A DNA stretch of 64,000 bases from Dehalococcoidia bacterium (GCA_022825265.1 JAJDXE010000004.1:206341-270340); one strand, 5' to 3'. Shown: positions 8,856 through 21,481, counted from the first letter of the stretch. Notes: generated by a model from the sequence alone, not told the origin. Translations and numbers: made by a program.

Positions 8856-9383
8856 ATGTTCACCGATATCGACGGCTTCCTCCGCTACTTCCGCTCAGTC
8901 AACCGTCGCGCCGTCCGAGATGTGACGGCACTCCCGCCCGAGGCCGACGGCTGGACGCCCGAAGGTGGTGAGGGCGAGAACGCCTGGTCAATCAACAAGC
9001 TGATCGGCCACATGTGCGGCTCGAGGCTCTACTTCGCCAGCGCCTATCGACGACAGGGCTGGATTTCACCTGAGCCGCCCGACGTCAGCAGTCCCGAACT
9101 CTGGGCGCCAGCGCTGGACGCCAGCTTCGAGGAGTTCAGCCGGCTCGCCACCGAGGTTGGCCCCGAAGGACTGACACGTCAGATCGAGATGATCGACACA
9201 CCCGGAGCGACCCTGAGTGGTTGGCGGCTGTTGCTGATGATGATGGAGCACGACATCCATCACCGCTCACAGATCGACACCTACGCAGGCCTCAACGGCT
9301 GGGACCCGCCCGACATTTACTTCCGCTCTGCCGAGACGATCGCCGAGCGCCAGCCCGAGCAGATCGCGAAGTACCGCTCGTGA
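8856..9383 (+). CDS. DinB family protein
   Basis: DinB-like four-helix pattern, AWSINKLIGHM...MMEHDIHHRSQIDTYAGLNG. Confidence 0.85.
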   Translation: MFTDIDGFLRYFRSVNRRAVRDVTALPPEADGWTPEGGEGENAWSINKLIGHMCGSRLYFASAYRRQGWISPEPPDVSSPELWAPALDASFEEFSRLATEVGPEGLTRQIEMIDTPGATLSGWRLLLMMMEHDIHHRSQIDTYAGLNGWDPPDIYFRSAETIAERQPEQIAKYRS

Positions 9384-10354
9384 GCGCCCAACTGGTTCCT
9401 CCGACGCTGGCCGAGATCCGCCGGGCGCACGAGATCATCAAGCAGGAAATCGCCCTGCCGACCCCGCTGATTCACAGCCCAGGGCTCTCCGAGCACCTGC
9501 AGGCTCACGTTTCGATCAAGCTGGAGGCGGCAACCCCCACCTCAGCCTTCAAGGTTCGCGGTGGCATCTATCTCGCTTCACAACTCGACCAGGACGCTCG
9601 CAAGCGAGGTCTGGTGACCGCTTCAACCGGCAATCACGGCCAGTCCATCGCCTATGGCGCTGCCGCCGCCGGAACGTCGGCAACGATCTTCATGCCGACC
9701 GACGCCAATCCCGACAAGATCACGGCGATCGAGCGCTTCGGAGGTCGAGTCGAGCTCGTTGGTGAACGGGTCGACGAGTGCTTCGTCGCCGCGGCGGAAC
9801 ACGCGCACGAGCGTGGCGCGCTCTACGTGGAGCCTGTCAATCAACCCACCTTGATCGCCGGCGTTGCCACAGCCGCGCTTGAAGTGCTGGAGACACAGCA
9901 GCCAGACACCGACCTCGTGATTGTCCCGCTTGGCGGTGGTACCGGTGCGTCAGGTTGGGTCACTGTGCGCGATTCCCTCGATCATCCCTCAGCAGTCTGG
10001 GCGGCGCAATCGTTGCTGGCGCCCGCCGTGCACGACGCCTGGCGTTCGGGCAAGATGGAGCCGCGACCCAATCGCACGCTGGCCGAGGGCATCGCCACCG
10101 GCGTCGTGTTCGAGCTGCCGTTGGGCATTCTGCGAGCCTCGCTGAACGACTTCATCCTCGTGGACGATGAACAGATTCTTGCTGCCTTGAGGCGGCTGTG
10201 GGACTTGCAGCACATCATGTCCGAGCCCGCGGGCGCAGTTGGCGTCGCTGCCGCCGAGCAGGAGCGGGAACGCATTGCCGGAAAGCGCGTTGTCATCGTA
10301 GTCAGCGGCGCCAATGCGACCCGCAGCCAGCTGCTCGACTGGTTGAAGGACTAG
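9380..10354 (+). CDS. PLP-dependent threonine/serine dehydratase family protein (fold type II)
   Basis: [45 protein letters not shown] start overlapping the preceding stop. Confidence 0.85.
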   Translation: MSAQLVPPTLAEIRRAHEIIKQEIALPTPLIHSPGLSEHLQAHVSIKLEAATPTSAFKVRGGIYLASQLDQDARKRGLVTASTGNHGQSIAYGAAAAGTSATIFMPTDANPDKITAIERFGGRVELVGERVDECFVAAAEHAHERGALYVEPVNQPTLIAGVATAALEVLETQQPDTDLVIVPLGGGTGASGWVTVRDSLDHPSAVWAAQSLLAPAVHDAWRSGKMEPRPNRTLAEGIATGVVFELPLGILRASLNDFILVDDEQILAALRRLWDLQHIMSEPAGAVGVAAAEQERERIAGKRVVIVVSGANATRSQLLDWLKD

Positions 10355-10641
10355 CCAGCGACCTCGTTGATCTGTCCTGCGAGGACGAAGTCAAAGTCGG
10401 TCACGCCTCCGGCGTCGTGGGTGTTGAGCGCGATTGACACCGTGTTGTAGACGTTCGACCAGTTGGGGTGGTGGTCGAGCTTCTCGGCCAACAGCGCGAC
10501 CGAGGACATGAAACCGAAGGCGGCGACGAAGTTGTCGAACTGGAACTCTCGGCTCAGCGAGCCGTCCCGGAATCCCCAGCCGGGTATCTCGGACAGTCGA
10601 GCGCTAATCTCGGAATCATCCAGCTTGCGTCGCTCCGGCAT
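10351..10641 (-). CDS. 4a-hydroxytetrahydrobiopterin (pterin-4a-carbinolamine) dehydratase
   Basis: [55 protein letters not shown]. Confidence 0.93.
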   Translation of the reverse strand: MPERRKLDDSEISARLSEIPGWGFRDGSLSREFQFDNFVAAFGFMSSVALLAEKLDHHPNWSNVYNTVSIALNTHDAGGVTDFDFVLAGQINEVAG

Positions 10642-10692
10642 GGCTACCTCCCAAATGGTTCCAGGTTGATGTGCCGCGAGTATAGGAACCCG

Positions 10693-11130
10693 ATGGCGAC
10701 TCTCGACGACGTTCGGACGACGATTGAATTGGCCCGCCACGGGTATCTGTCGACGGCCTCGGCGGAGGGCGAGCCTCACCTGCAGCCGGTGGTCTTTCAA
10801 GTCGTTGGAGATGCGATCTACATCGCCATTGACGAGAAACCGAAAACGACGATGCGCCTTCGCCGGCTAACCAACATCGAATCGAATCCGCGGTTCGCAC
10901 TGATGGTCGATAACTATGACGATGACTGGAATCGGCTGTGGTGGATCCTCCTGCGCGGTCCGGCGAGTGTGCTCTGGCCAACGGAGTGGCGAGTCGAGGA
11001 GGCTGCGGCGGCGATCGCGGCGCTTCGGGACAAGTATCCGCAGTATGAGTCGATGGGGCTGGAGGAGCGTCCATTGCTCAAGCTCATACCAGACCGAGTG
11101 ACTCGTTGGTCGGCTTCCGGCAGTTATTGA
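10693..11130 (+). CDS. pyridoxamine 5'-phosphate oxidase-family (PPOX class, putatively F420-dependent) protein
   Basis: [39 protein letters not shown]...[25 protein letters not shown]. Confidence 0.88.
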   Translation: MATLDDVRTTIELARHGYLSTASAEGEPHLQPVVFQVVGDAIYIAIDEKPKTTMRLRRLTNIESNPRFALMVDNYDDDWNRLWWILLRGPASVLWPTEWRVEEAAAAIAALRDKYPQYESMGLEERPLLKLIPDRVTRWSASGSY

Positions 11131-11156
11131 CTTCGACCGCCTTTCCCGGTTCGTTC

Positions 11157-11954
11157 CTAGACCTGGCTCCAGTCCCTTCCAGTCATCTCTTCATAGCGGC
11201 GGTCGGGGCCGGTCCAGCCTCCGTCGACGACCAGCTTTTGCCCGGTGATTAACGATGAGGCATCGGAGGCCAGGAAGAGGGCGGCGTTGGCGATGTCGAT
11301 CGCCTCGCCAGAGCGGCCGAGCGGGTGAAGCGTGGCCCAGTTCTGTCTGGTCTGCTCGACTCGCTCCTCGCTGAGCCAGCCTTGGCCGGTTGCGATTCCG
11401 CCGGGACAAATGCAGTTGATGCGGATGTTCTTGGAGGCCCACTCGCCGGCGGCGGCCTGGACCATGGCAATCACGGCCCCCTTGGTCGCGCAGTACGTCG
11501 CCATGCCGGCCAGACCGACCAGTCCAGCGACCGAGGCGGTGGCGATGATCGAACCGCCTCCGGCGCGCTCGAGATGGGGAATGCCGTACTTCATGCCCAG
11601 CCAGACTCCGCGGATGTTCACGGCGGTGACCAGGTCGTAAGTCGCCTCGGGGCAGTCGCGGATGTTGTCCTCGGGCGGTCCGATTCCGGCGTTGTTGTAA
11701 ATCACGTCGACGCGGCCCCATGCTTCGTCGGCGGCTGCGAACATGCCCTGAACATCTTCACCGTTTCGGACGTCTGTCTCGACGAATAGCGCGGCATCGC
11801 CGATTTCTGCTGCGACCTCGGGTCCTCGGTCTGCGTTGCGATCGGCGATCAGGACTCTGGCGCCCTCGGACGCGAAGAGCTTTGCGGTTGCCTCGCCGAT
11901 GCCGGAGGCGCCGCCGGTGATGACTGCGACTTTGCCTGCCAGTCGATCTGCCAT
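11157..11954 (-). CDS. SDR family oxidoreductase (tandem copy 1)
   Basis: GKVAVITGGASGIGEATAKLF, YNNAG, YCATKGAVIAM, ITGQKLVVDGGWT. Confidence 0.95.
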   Translation of the reverse strand: MADRLAGKVAVITGGASGIGEATAKLFASEGARVLIADRNADRGPEVAAEIGDAALFVETDVRNGEDVQGMFAAADEAWGRVDVIYNNAGIGPPEDNIRDCPEATYDLVTAVNIRGVWLGMKYGIPHLERAGGGSIIATASVAGLVGLAGMATYCATKGAVIAMVQAAAGEWASKNIRINCICPGGIATGQGWLSEERVEQTRQNWATLHPLGRSGEAIDIANAALFLASDASSLITGQKLVVDGGWTGPDRRYEEMTGRDWSQV

Positions 11955-11967
11955 GAGTTGTTCTCCT

Positions 11968-12765
11968 CTAAGCCTGTGAGTATTGCGATCCCATGACCTG
12001 GACATAACGATCGTCGAGGCTGGTCCATCCGCCGTCGACGACCAATTTCTGGCCAGTGATCAGCGAGGATGCGTCGGAAGCTAGAAACAGAGCGGCGTTG
12101 GCGATGTCGGTCGCCTCGCCTGAGCGTTTGATCGGGTTATAGCGGGCCATGAATTCCCGTGACTGCTCGATCTGCTCTTCATCGCGCGAGCCCTGTCCGG
12201 TCGCGATGTTGCCCGGGAGGATGCAGTTGATGCGGATGTTCTTTGAAGCCCATTCGCCGGCGGCTGCCTGAACCATCGCAACGACCGCGCCCTTGGAGGC
12301 GCAGTAGGCCGAGACTCCGGCAACTCCCGTGATCGCTGCGATCGAGGCTGTGACGATGATCGAACCGCCGCCTGCTCGCTCAAGATGTGGGATTCCGTAC
12401 TTCATGCCGAGCCAGACGCCGCGGATGTTGACGTCGGAGATCAGGTCGTAGCGCTCTTCCGAGCATTCGGTCACCTTGCCCTCGGGTCCTCCCACACCGG
12501 CGTTGTTGTAGATCACATCGACTCGGCCCCATGCTTCCTCAGCGACGGCGAACATGCCCTGGATGTCTTCGCCGGAACGCACGTCGGTCTCGACGAAACG
12601 GGCTGCCTCGCCGATTTCCGAGGCCACCTGTGGTCCCCGAGAGGTGTTGAGATCGGCGATCACGACTCGGGCGCCCTCGGAGGCGAAAAGCCGTGCCGAC
12701 GCTTCGCCGAGGCCTGAGGCGCCTCCGGTGATGACCGCCACCTTGCCGTCCAGTCGGTTTGCCAT
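11968..12765 (-). CDS. SDR family oxidoreductase (tandem copy 2)
   Basis: GKVAVITGGASGLGEASARLF, YNNAG, YCASKGAVVAM, ITGQKLVVDGGWT; very similar to copy 1. Confidence 0.95.
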   Translation of the reverse strand: MANRLDGKVAVITGGASGLGEASARLFASEGARVVIADLNTSRGPQVASEIGEAARFVETDVRSGEDIQGMFAVAEEAWGRVDVIYNNAGVGGPEGKVTECSEERYDLISDVNIRGVWLGMKYGIPHLERAGGGSIIVTASIAAITGVAGVSAYCASKGAVVAMVQAAAGEWASKNIRINCILPGNIATGQGSRDEEQIEQSREFMARYNPIKRSGEATDIANAALFLASDASSLITGQKLVVDGGWTSLDDRYVQVMGSQYSQA

Positions 12766-12797
12766 ATCTCGTTCCCCCCTTCTCCTACGACAGCCGG

Positions 12798-13604
12798 CTA
12801 GGAGAAATCGCGGCCGGTGAAGTCGGCCCAGCGGCCGTCGATCGCGGTCCAGCCGCCGTCGACGACGATCGCCTGTCCGGTCATGAAGGAGGACTCGTCG
12901 GAGGCGAGAAAGAGCGCGGCCTGGGCGATGTCGCCGCCTTCGCCGGAACGACCGAGCGGATGCGCTGTGGCGTTGCGTTCGCGTCGTCGCTCCATGCGAT
13001 CCGGGTCTTCAGGTTCGCGGGAGTTGTCGCCGATTCGGGTGGCGATTGCGCCGGGGCAAATGCAGTTGACGCGGATGCCGGAGGAGGCGAACTCGCCGGC
13101 GACAGTGCGGGTCAGGGAGATCACGCCGCCCTTGGACGCGCAGTAGGCGGCAATGCCGGCCAATCCTGAGATTCCGGCGACCGATGCCGTCGAGATGATT
13201 GAACCGCCGCCGGCTCGCTGGAGATGGGGGATGCCGTACTTGATCCCCAGCCAGACTCCGCGCAGGTTGACCGCCATGGTCTCGTCGAACACCTCTTCCG
13301 GACAGTCGCGGACGTTCTCCTCGCGAAGGCCGATGCCGGCGTTGTTGTAGATGATGTTGATCCCGCCGAAGGCGTCGACGGCGGCCGTGTACATGGCCTG
13401 GACGTCTTCGCCCTGCGAGACGTCGCCGGTGAAGGCGAGGGCGGCATCGCCAATGGTTACCGCGGCGTCCTGGGCGCGCTCCTCGAAGCGATCCATGACC
13501 AGCACGCGGGCGCCTTCTTCGGCGAACAGCTCCGCCGTGGCCCGACCCATGCCGGAGCCTGCGCCGGTGATCACCGCGACCTTGCCATCCAATAGTCCAG
13601 CCAT
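12798..13604 (-). CDS. SDR family oxidoreductase (tandem copy 3, more divergent)
   Basis: GKVAVITGAGSGMGRATAELF, YNNAGIGLREENVRDCPEE, YCASKGGVISL, MTGQAIVVDGGWT. Confidence 0.95.
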   Translation of the reverse strand: MAGLLDGKVAVITGAGSGMGRATAELFAEEGARVLVMDRFEERAQDAAVTIGDAALAFTGDVSQGEDVQAMYTAAVDAFGGINIIYNNAGIGLREENVRDCPEEVFDETMAVNLRGVWLGIKYGIPHLQRAGGGSIISTASVAGISGLAGIAAYCASKGGVISLTRTVAGEFASSGIRVNCICPGAIATRIGDNSREPEDPDRMERRRERNATAHPLGRSGEGGDIAQAALFLASDESSFMTGQAIVVDGGWTAIDGRWADFTGRDFS

Positions 13605-13706
13605 CACGAACCTCCTCGTCAGCTCGAATTGCGCGGCTGTCGCTGCGCAGCGTTGAGAGGGTAGAGCTTGCGAGGATGCGATGTCGCGAGGCCCAAGCCA
13701 CCGCAG

Positions 13707-14954
13707 CTACGTCAAGGCGTCGGCGATGGCGAGTTCGGCGATTTTTTCATCGTCGTAGCCGAGGATGTCTCTGAGGACGAGGTCGTTGTCTCGTCCGATT
13801 GAGGGGGCGACCGACCGGTAGGTGGGTGGGGTTTCGGTCATTTGGCCCTTGGCGGCTTCGAAGGTGGTGGTTCCGTGTTCCGGGTGTTCCATCTCGAGGA
13901 AGTGGCCTCGGTGCTGGAACTGCGGATCTCGGGCGGCGGCGGAGCTGTTCGAGACGGCGTGGGCGGGCACGCCGAAGGCCTGGAGCATGTACTCGATCTC
14001 GATCGCGCCGTGTTCGGCCGTCCAGCCGGCGATGATGCCGTTAAGTTCGTTCTCGTTGGCTTTGCGGGCGGACAGATTGGCGAAGCGGTCGTCGCAGGTC
14101 AGCTCGCCCATGCCCATCGCGGCGCAGAGGTTGGCCCAATCGCCGTCGTCGCGGACGGCGATGGCGACCCAGTCGTCGTCGCCGGAGGCGGCGTAGCAGC
14201 CGTGAGGGGCCATGACCGGATCGGCATTGCCGACGAGCTGTGGGACTCGGCCGTTGATCGTGTAGTCGAGCAGCGCGGTGCTCATGAAGTGCAGCGACGA
14301 CTCGGCCTGGGCCTGGTCGATGTAGATGCCTTCGCCAGTTCGATCGCGGTGGTCGAGCGCGGCGAGGATCGTGGGCAGGGCGAAACGGGGCGAGAGGTAA
14401 TCGGTGTAGGCGGAGTACGGGCCGATCGGTGATCCGCCGGGATTCCCGGCGAGGGCGATGTAGCCGCCGATCGCCGCGCCCATGGTTCCGAATCCGGCGA
14501 CCCGTGAGAGCGGTCCTTCCTGTCCGAAGAGGCAGGTAGAGAGCATGATCAGTTCGGGCTTGATCTGCCTGAGCGATTCGTAGTCCATGCCCCAGGCGCG
14601 CATGGCGCGGGGTGAGAAGGACTCGGTGAGGACGTCGCACCACTTGATCAGGTCGAGCAGGACATCGCGTCCCTCGGCAGTACCCAGGTTGAGCGAGAGT
14701 CCGAGCTTGTTGATGTTCATGTTGCCGAAGAGACCGGAGTGGTCGGGGCCCTGTCCGTTGTTGTGGTACGGCCCGATGCCGCGGGCGGTCTCGATGCGGT
14801 TGGCGGACTCGACGCGGACGACGGTGGCGCCGAAGTCGGCCATGGCTCGGGTGGCGGTCGGTCCGGCGACGACCCACATCAGGTCGAGCACTTTGAGTCC
14901 GGCGAGCGCGCCTTCGGTCGGGATTCCGGGTGTGTTAACCAGTGTGGTCGTCAT
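13707..14954 (-). CDS. CaiB/BaiF CoA-transferase family protein
   Basis: GLKVLDLMWVVAGPTATRAMADFGATVVRVES, ...SLNLGTAEGRDVLLDLIKWCDVLTESFSPRAM. Confidence 0.95.
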   Translation of the reverse strand: MTTTLVNTPGIPTEGALAGLKVLDLMWVVAGPTATRAMADFGATVVRVESANRIETARGIGPYHNNGQGPDHSGLFGNMNINKLGLSLNLGTAEGRDVLLDLIKWCDVLTESFSPRAMRAWGMDYESLRQIKPELIMLSTCLFGQEGPLSRVAGFGTMGAAIGGYIALAGNPGGSPIGPYSAYTDYLSPRFALPTILAALDHRDRTGEGIYIDQAQAESSLHFMSTALLDYTINGRVPQLVGNADPVMAPHGCYAASGDDDWVAIAVRDDGDWANLCAAMGMGELTCDDRFANLSARKANENELNGIIAGWTAEHGAIEIEYMLQAFGVPAHAVSNSSAAARDPQFQHRGHFLEMEHPEHGTTTFEAAKGQMTETPPTYRSVAPSIGRDNDLVLRDILGYDDEKIAELAIADALT

Positions 14955-16196
14955 CTAGATCACCCCACGTATCCGCAGGTCGCTGAGCGCGTCTTCGTCG
15001 AGGCCGAGTTCCGCGTAGATCTCAGCGTTGTGCTCGCCGAGGGTTGGAGCTCGGCGTCGGTATTCGATCTCGTTGTCTGAGAGTTTGACGAACGGTCCCG
15101 GGAATCGAACGGGCTCGGGCCAGCCGGGCATCTCGTGCTCGCGCCAGAAGTCTCGGGCTTCGAACTGTTCGGAGTTGGCGACTTCGTCGACGGTCGTGAC
15201 GGGCACGATGAGGAGCGAGCGGGACTGGGCTTCGTCGAAGAGTTCGGCTCGGGTTCGCTTCTTGAGGAAGGCTCCGACGACTTCCATCAGGCGGTCCCAC
15301 TCGGTGAGTGGACGTGCGCCGGTGATGAACTCTGCGCCGAGGCCGATCCAGTCGAGGTCGCGGTCTTCGATGGTGCACTCGCCCTCGTCGTACATCCACT
15401 CGAAGAGTCGGCGAGAGAACGGTCCGATGCCTGCGCCGAAGAGGAAGGTGAGCGAGATGTAGCCGTCGGCGGCTTCCCAAATGAGTTTGCCGGTGAACGG
15501 CCCGACAGCCATGCCGCCGGCGACTCGGGCAGTTTCGGCTGCGCCGATCGAAGCTGCCAGGTTGGCGGACATGGTGGCGGCGGCGACGGATTGCTGGGCA
15601 GAGATGTCGACGTACTGTCCGCGGCCGGTGGCGGAGCGGGCGCGCAGAGCGATCATGGCCGCGATCGCCGCCTCGCCTGAGGCGTGGGACCATGCCTGGG
15701 GCACGGAGACTCGGACGGGCGCTTCGCCTGCGCCGCCGGAGAGGATCAGCGGACCGCCGGCCGCCATGAGGATCAGGTCGGTGGCCTGGTAGCCGGCCTT
15801 GGGGCCAGTCTGTCCGAAGGCCGAGATCGAGGTGTAGATCAGAGTGTCGTGACCGGCTGAGAGGTCGTCGTATCCCAGCCCTCGGGCGGCCATGACGCCG
15901 GGGTCGGAGGATTCGAGGATGAAGTCGGCCCCCGCCGCGAGCTGATGGACGAGCGCCTTGCCTTCGGGATGATCGAGATTACAGGTGATGCCTCGCTTGT
16001 TGCGGGCGTAGGCCCACCAGAACAGAGAGCGGTCGGGGCCGGGATCGTCGCCGGCGAAGGGTCCGAGCGAGCGCGCCGGCGAGCCGTCCGGCGGCTCGAT
16101 CGCGATCACATCCGCGCCGAGATCGGCCAGGATCTGTCCGGCCAACATGCCTCGCTGATCGGTCAAATCCAGCACGCGATACGGCGTCAACAACAT
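14955..16196 (-). CDS. CaiB/BaiF CoA-transferase family protein
   Basis: RVLDLTDQRGMLAGQILADLGADVIAIEPPDGSPARSLGPF, GRGQYVDISAQQSV. Confidence 0.95.
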   Translation of the reverse strand: MLLTPYRVLDLTDQRGMLAGQILADLGADVIAIEPPDGSPARSLGPFAGDDPGPDRSLFWWAYARNKRGITCNLDHPEGKALVHQLAAGADFILESSDPGVMAARGLGYDDLSAGHDTLIYTSISAFGQTGPKAGYQATDLILMAAGGPLILSGGAGEAPVRVSVPQAWSHASGEAAIAAMIALRARSATGRGQYVDISAQQSVAAATMSANLAASIGAAETARVAGGMAVGPFTGKLIWEAADGYISLTFLFGAGIGPFSRRLFEWMYDEGECTIEDRDLDWIGLGAEFITGARPLTEWDRLMEVVGAFLKKRTRAELFDEAQSRSLLIVPVTTVDEVANSEQFEARDFWREHEMPGWPEPVRFPGPFVKLSDNEIEYRRRAPTLGEHNAEIYAELGLDEDALSDLRIRGVI

Positions 16197-16257
16197 CGGT
16201 CAGCGCTCCTCCCGCTCAGCGCTTGAAGGGTATCGCAATGGAAGAACAGGCAACGGC

Positions 16258-17328
16258 CTATTGCAGCGCGCCCGAGCCGCTGATCTCCCATTCCTCCTCA
16301 ACGACCCCGCTTCGATGTGCGTACAGCGTGCGGTGGAGCAGGACCGTGCTGTCGGAGTAGTGCGGGATCATCTCGACGCGGTCGCCGATTTGGAGCGGCT
16401 CGCCTCCTTCGCGTGCGAAGTGGGTGTGTTCCGCGCTGAGTCCGACGCACTCCCAGCCGTCCGGATTGATCACTGAGGGCAGACCGGTGTGCCGGCCGGT
16501 TGACTTCCAGCCGGCGTCTCCAGCGGCCCGCTCCGGGTTGGCGGCTGAGACGACCTGGCAGACGACGCTGAGAGCCCGCCGGTGACCGCCGACGCCCATG
16601 AGCTCGTAGGTCAGGTCCATCAGCGCCGCGCCGCCGGCCTGGAGTTCGTTCAGGACTCCCTGCTTGAGGGCGTATCGATAGTTGCCGCTGCCGCCGCCCG
16701 AGAGCACGCCGATTTCGTGGCCGTCCGCCCGGCAGAGCTCGTTGGCTTCGTTGAGAATCGAGGCGGAAGCCGCGGTCTCGCGTTCCTTCTCCTCATCGGG
16801 CAGTCCCATGACGTGGCCTTCGTAGCCCATCAGGCCTCGCAGGCGGACCGCAGGGAGATCGGCGATCAAGGCGCAGAGCGCTGGCGCTTCCTCGGGCGTG
16901 ACGCCGCAGCGATGGAGATTGACGTCGATGTCGACCAGCAGGTCGATAGTGACTCCGGCCGAGTCGGCGGCGGCGGAGATTTCGCGGATGTTGGCCGGGT
17001 CGTCGACGGCGACGCAGAGCGTGGCCAGTTTTGCCACCTCGACCAGACGTGAGACCTTTCGATCGCCGACGACTTCGTTGGCGATCAGGATGTCGGCCAC
17101 GCCTCCCTGTGCCATCGCCAGGGCTTCCGAGGACTTGGCGCAGGTCACGCCGACTGCGCCCGCTTCGAGCAGCCGCAGGGCCATCGCCGGGGCCTTGCAA
17201 ACCTTGACGTGCGGTCGCCAGGCGATGCCGGCGTCGGCGCATCGTTGCGCCATCAGGCGGGCATTGTGGTCGAGCGCGTCCAGATCCACAAGCAGCGCGG
17301 GCGTGTCCAACTCCCAGATGTGGGTCAT
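16258..17328 (-). CDS. DSD1-family PLP-dependent enzyme (D-threonine aldolase/D-serine dehydratase-like, alanine racemase fold)
   Basis: LDTPALLVDLDALDHNARLMAQRCADAGIAWRPHVKVCKAPAMALRLLEAGAVGVTCAKSSEALAM; C-terminal RVEMIPHYSDSTV. Confidence 0.9.
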   Translation of the reverse strand: MTHIWELDTPALLVDLDALDHNARLMAQRCADAGIAWRPHVKVCKAPAMALRLLEAGAVGVTCAKSSEALAMAQGGVADILIANEVVGDRKVSRLVEVAKLATLCVAVDDPANIREISAAADSAGVTIDLLVDIDVNLHRCGVTPEEAPALCALIADLPAVRLRGLMGYEGHVMGLPDEEKERETAASASILNEANELCRADGHEIGVLSGGGSGNYRYALKQGVLNELQAGGAALMDLTYELMGVGGHRRALSVVCQVVSAANPERAAGDAGWKSTGRHTGLPSVINPDGWECVGLSAEHTHFAREGGEPLQIGDRVEMIPHYSDSTVLLHRTLYAHRSGVVEEEWEISGSGALQ

Positions 17329-17377
17329 AGCATGCTCCCTAATGACGACAGTGGAATCGTAACGAAACGCCGCCTCC

Positions 17378-18133
17378 ATGCCATTCGCCGAGATCAACGG
17401 ACTGCAACTCTTCTATCACGAGCAGGGACCGGACGATCCTGAAGCACCGACGATCGTCTTTGTCCACGGGACACAGGGCAATGCGTCGCTCTGGGCCGAC
17501 CTGATCGATGCGGTCTCCGGCCGCTTTCGCTGCGCGGCCCTGAATCATCGCGGCCGGCCGCCGTCCGAGTCGCCGGATGATCCGTCGCTCTACAGCATCG
17601 AACAGTTCGCCGACGACCAGGCCGCCTTCATCGAGCAGCGCGGCTATCGCGATGTCACGATGATGGGCTGGTCGCTGGGCGTCCGCACGACGCTGGCCTA
17701 CCTGCACCGGCATGGGTCAGGGCGTGTGGGACAAGCGATTCTCGTCGCTGGGCCGCCATCGCCGAACTTTGGTGGTCAGCCTCTGACGCCTCCGAACCAG
17801 GATGCTCCGCCTCGCGAAGTCTGGGGTCAAGAGTTCAGATCATCTACCGAGGCGTGTTGGGAGGGATCGCAGCATTCGCGGGCTACCTGCGACCTGGAGG
17901 CGACGCTGCCGAGCATCGACATTCCGGTGGCGCTGTTCCCCGGGCGGCACGACCCAATCTGTCCGCACCCGGCGGCCGAGTTCATGGCCCGCAAAATCCC
18001 CGACGCGACGCTTGTGACGTTCGAAGAATCCGGGCACGCCCCGCTGGTGACGGAGTCGGAGCGGTTCATCGGGGAGACGGTCGGATTCATCGAGCGTTGC
18101 GAGGCGGGGCGAAGGGCGGCCGGTGGGGACTAG
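17378..18133 (+). CDS. alpha/beta hydrolase
   Basis: IVFVHGTQGNASLW, MMGWSLGVRTTLAYLH nucleophile elbow region, late GHAPLVT His. Confidence 0.9.
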   Translation: MPFAEINGLQLFYHEQGPDDPEAPTIVFVHGTQGNASLWADLIDAVSGRFRCAALNHRGRPPSESPDDPSLYSIEQFADDQAAFIEQRGYRDVTMMGWSLGVRTTLAYLHRHGSGRVGQAILVAGPPSPNFGGQPLTPPNQDAPPREVWGQEFRSSTEACWEGSQHSRATCDLEATLPSIDIPVALFPGRHDPICPHPAAEFMARKIPDATLVTFEESGHAPLVTESERFIGETVGFIERCEAGRRAAGGD

Positions 18134-18145
18134 TGTCGCACTGAA

Positions 18146-18229
18146 CATCGCGCCGGCTGCACCGTCGAATCGCAGTACCAGCAGCGGTCTGCTGCGGGAC
18201 CAATACGACTGACCCGAACCGGCGCGATG
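18146..18229. promoter_or_regulatory. nested inverted repeat upstream of katG (outer CATCGCGCCGG/CCGGCGCGATG, inner CAGCAG-CGGT-CTGCTG)
   Basis: 11-bp perfect outer arms enclosing a 6-bp stem with 4-nt loop; about 120 bp before the katG start. Confidence 0.45.
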
Positions 18230-18248
18230 ATACGCTGAACTACCGTGA

Positions 18249-20495
<2,247 letters not shown>

Positions 20496-20499
20496 TCGC

Positions 20500-21372
20500 T
20501 CAGTCCACGACCAGCGGCAGCGACTCGTCGTCGGCGTACTCCGACATCGACGCGTCGTAGACGGCGATGTTCTCGTAACCGAGCAGGCTGAGGACGAGCG
20601 CGTCGTTGGATGCCGCGATGCCGCCTCCGCAGTAGGTGACGACCCGCTGGGATTTGTCGGGCGCGACCTCGGCGAACATGCCGGCGAGGTCGTCCGACGG
20701 TCGGTAGAGGCCGGTCTCGGGATCGATCAACTCCATCGCCGGCACGTTGGTCGAGCCCGGGATGTGGCCGGCTCGGCCGTAGGTTCTGCCCTCGTCCGCG
20801 CCCGAGTGCTGGTCGCGTCCGAGTGCGTTGATCAGGCAGCTTCCGCCGGACTCGACGAACGCCTTGACTTCATCGAGGTCGGCGAACCGGTCGAGGTCGG
20901 CGGTGGCAGTGAAGGTCGTCGGTGCGTAGCTCGCTTCGTCGGTCGAGACGGCGCGGTCCTCATCGCTCCAGCGACGCCATCCGCCGTCGAGCACTGCCGC
21001 GTTCGTGCAACCCATCGACTGGAACATCCACCACAGTCGCGCCGCCCACATCGAGCCGAGGCGGTCGTAGAGGATCAGCTTGGATGTGTCCGAGATGCCG
21101 TGCCGCCCGGCCGCCTCGGCGAAGGCCTTGGCCGACGGCATCATGAAGCGCAGGCGCTGGCTGTTGTCGGAGAAATCGGCCTGCAGATCGAGATACCCCG
21201 CGCCCGGAATGTGTCCCGACTCGTACTCGGCCCGACCGGACTCGACCCGGTAGCCGCCGCCGTCTCGGGGACGCAGGAAGACCGTCGACTCGAAGACGCG
21301 CACGTCGTCATCCTCAAGGTGTTCCGCCAACCAATCCGTTGAGACCAGGTACTCCGGATGCGCGAATGTCAT
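20500..21372 (-). CDS. sulfurtransferase (thiosulfate/3-mercaptopyruvate, two rhodanese domains)
   Basis: STDWLAEHLEDDDVRVFEST, GHIPGAGYLD, VTYCGGGIAASNDALVLSLLGYENIAVYDASMSEY. Confidence 0.93.
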   Translation of the reverse strand: MTFAHPEYLVSTDWLAEHLEDDDVRVFESTVFLRPRDGGGYRVESGRAEYESGHIPGAGYLDLQADFSDNSQRLRFMMPSAKAFAEAAGRHGISDTSKLILYDRLGSMWAARLWWMFQSMGCTNAAVLDGGWRRWSDEDRAVSTDEASYAPTTFTATADLDRFADLDEVKAFVESGGSCLINALGRDQHSGADEGRTYGRAGHIPGSTNVPAMELIDPETGLYRPSDDLAGMFAEVAPDKSQRVVTYCGGGIAASNDALVLSLLGYENIAVYDASMSEYADDESLPLVVD

Positions 21373-21481
21373 GCTCTGCTCCTGTTGCTGTGATGCTCAT
21401 GCTGACGCTGATGCTTGGAGATTAGGCTAGCCACCTCCCGCGATAGACTGCCTCCGTACGTCCAGCACAGCCCGAGAAATC

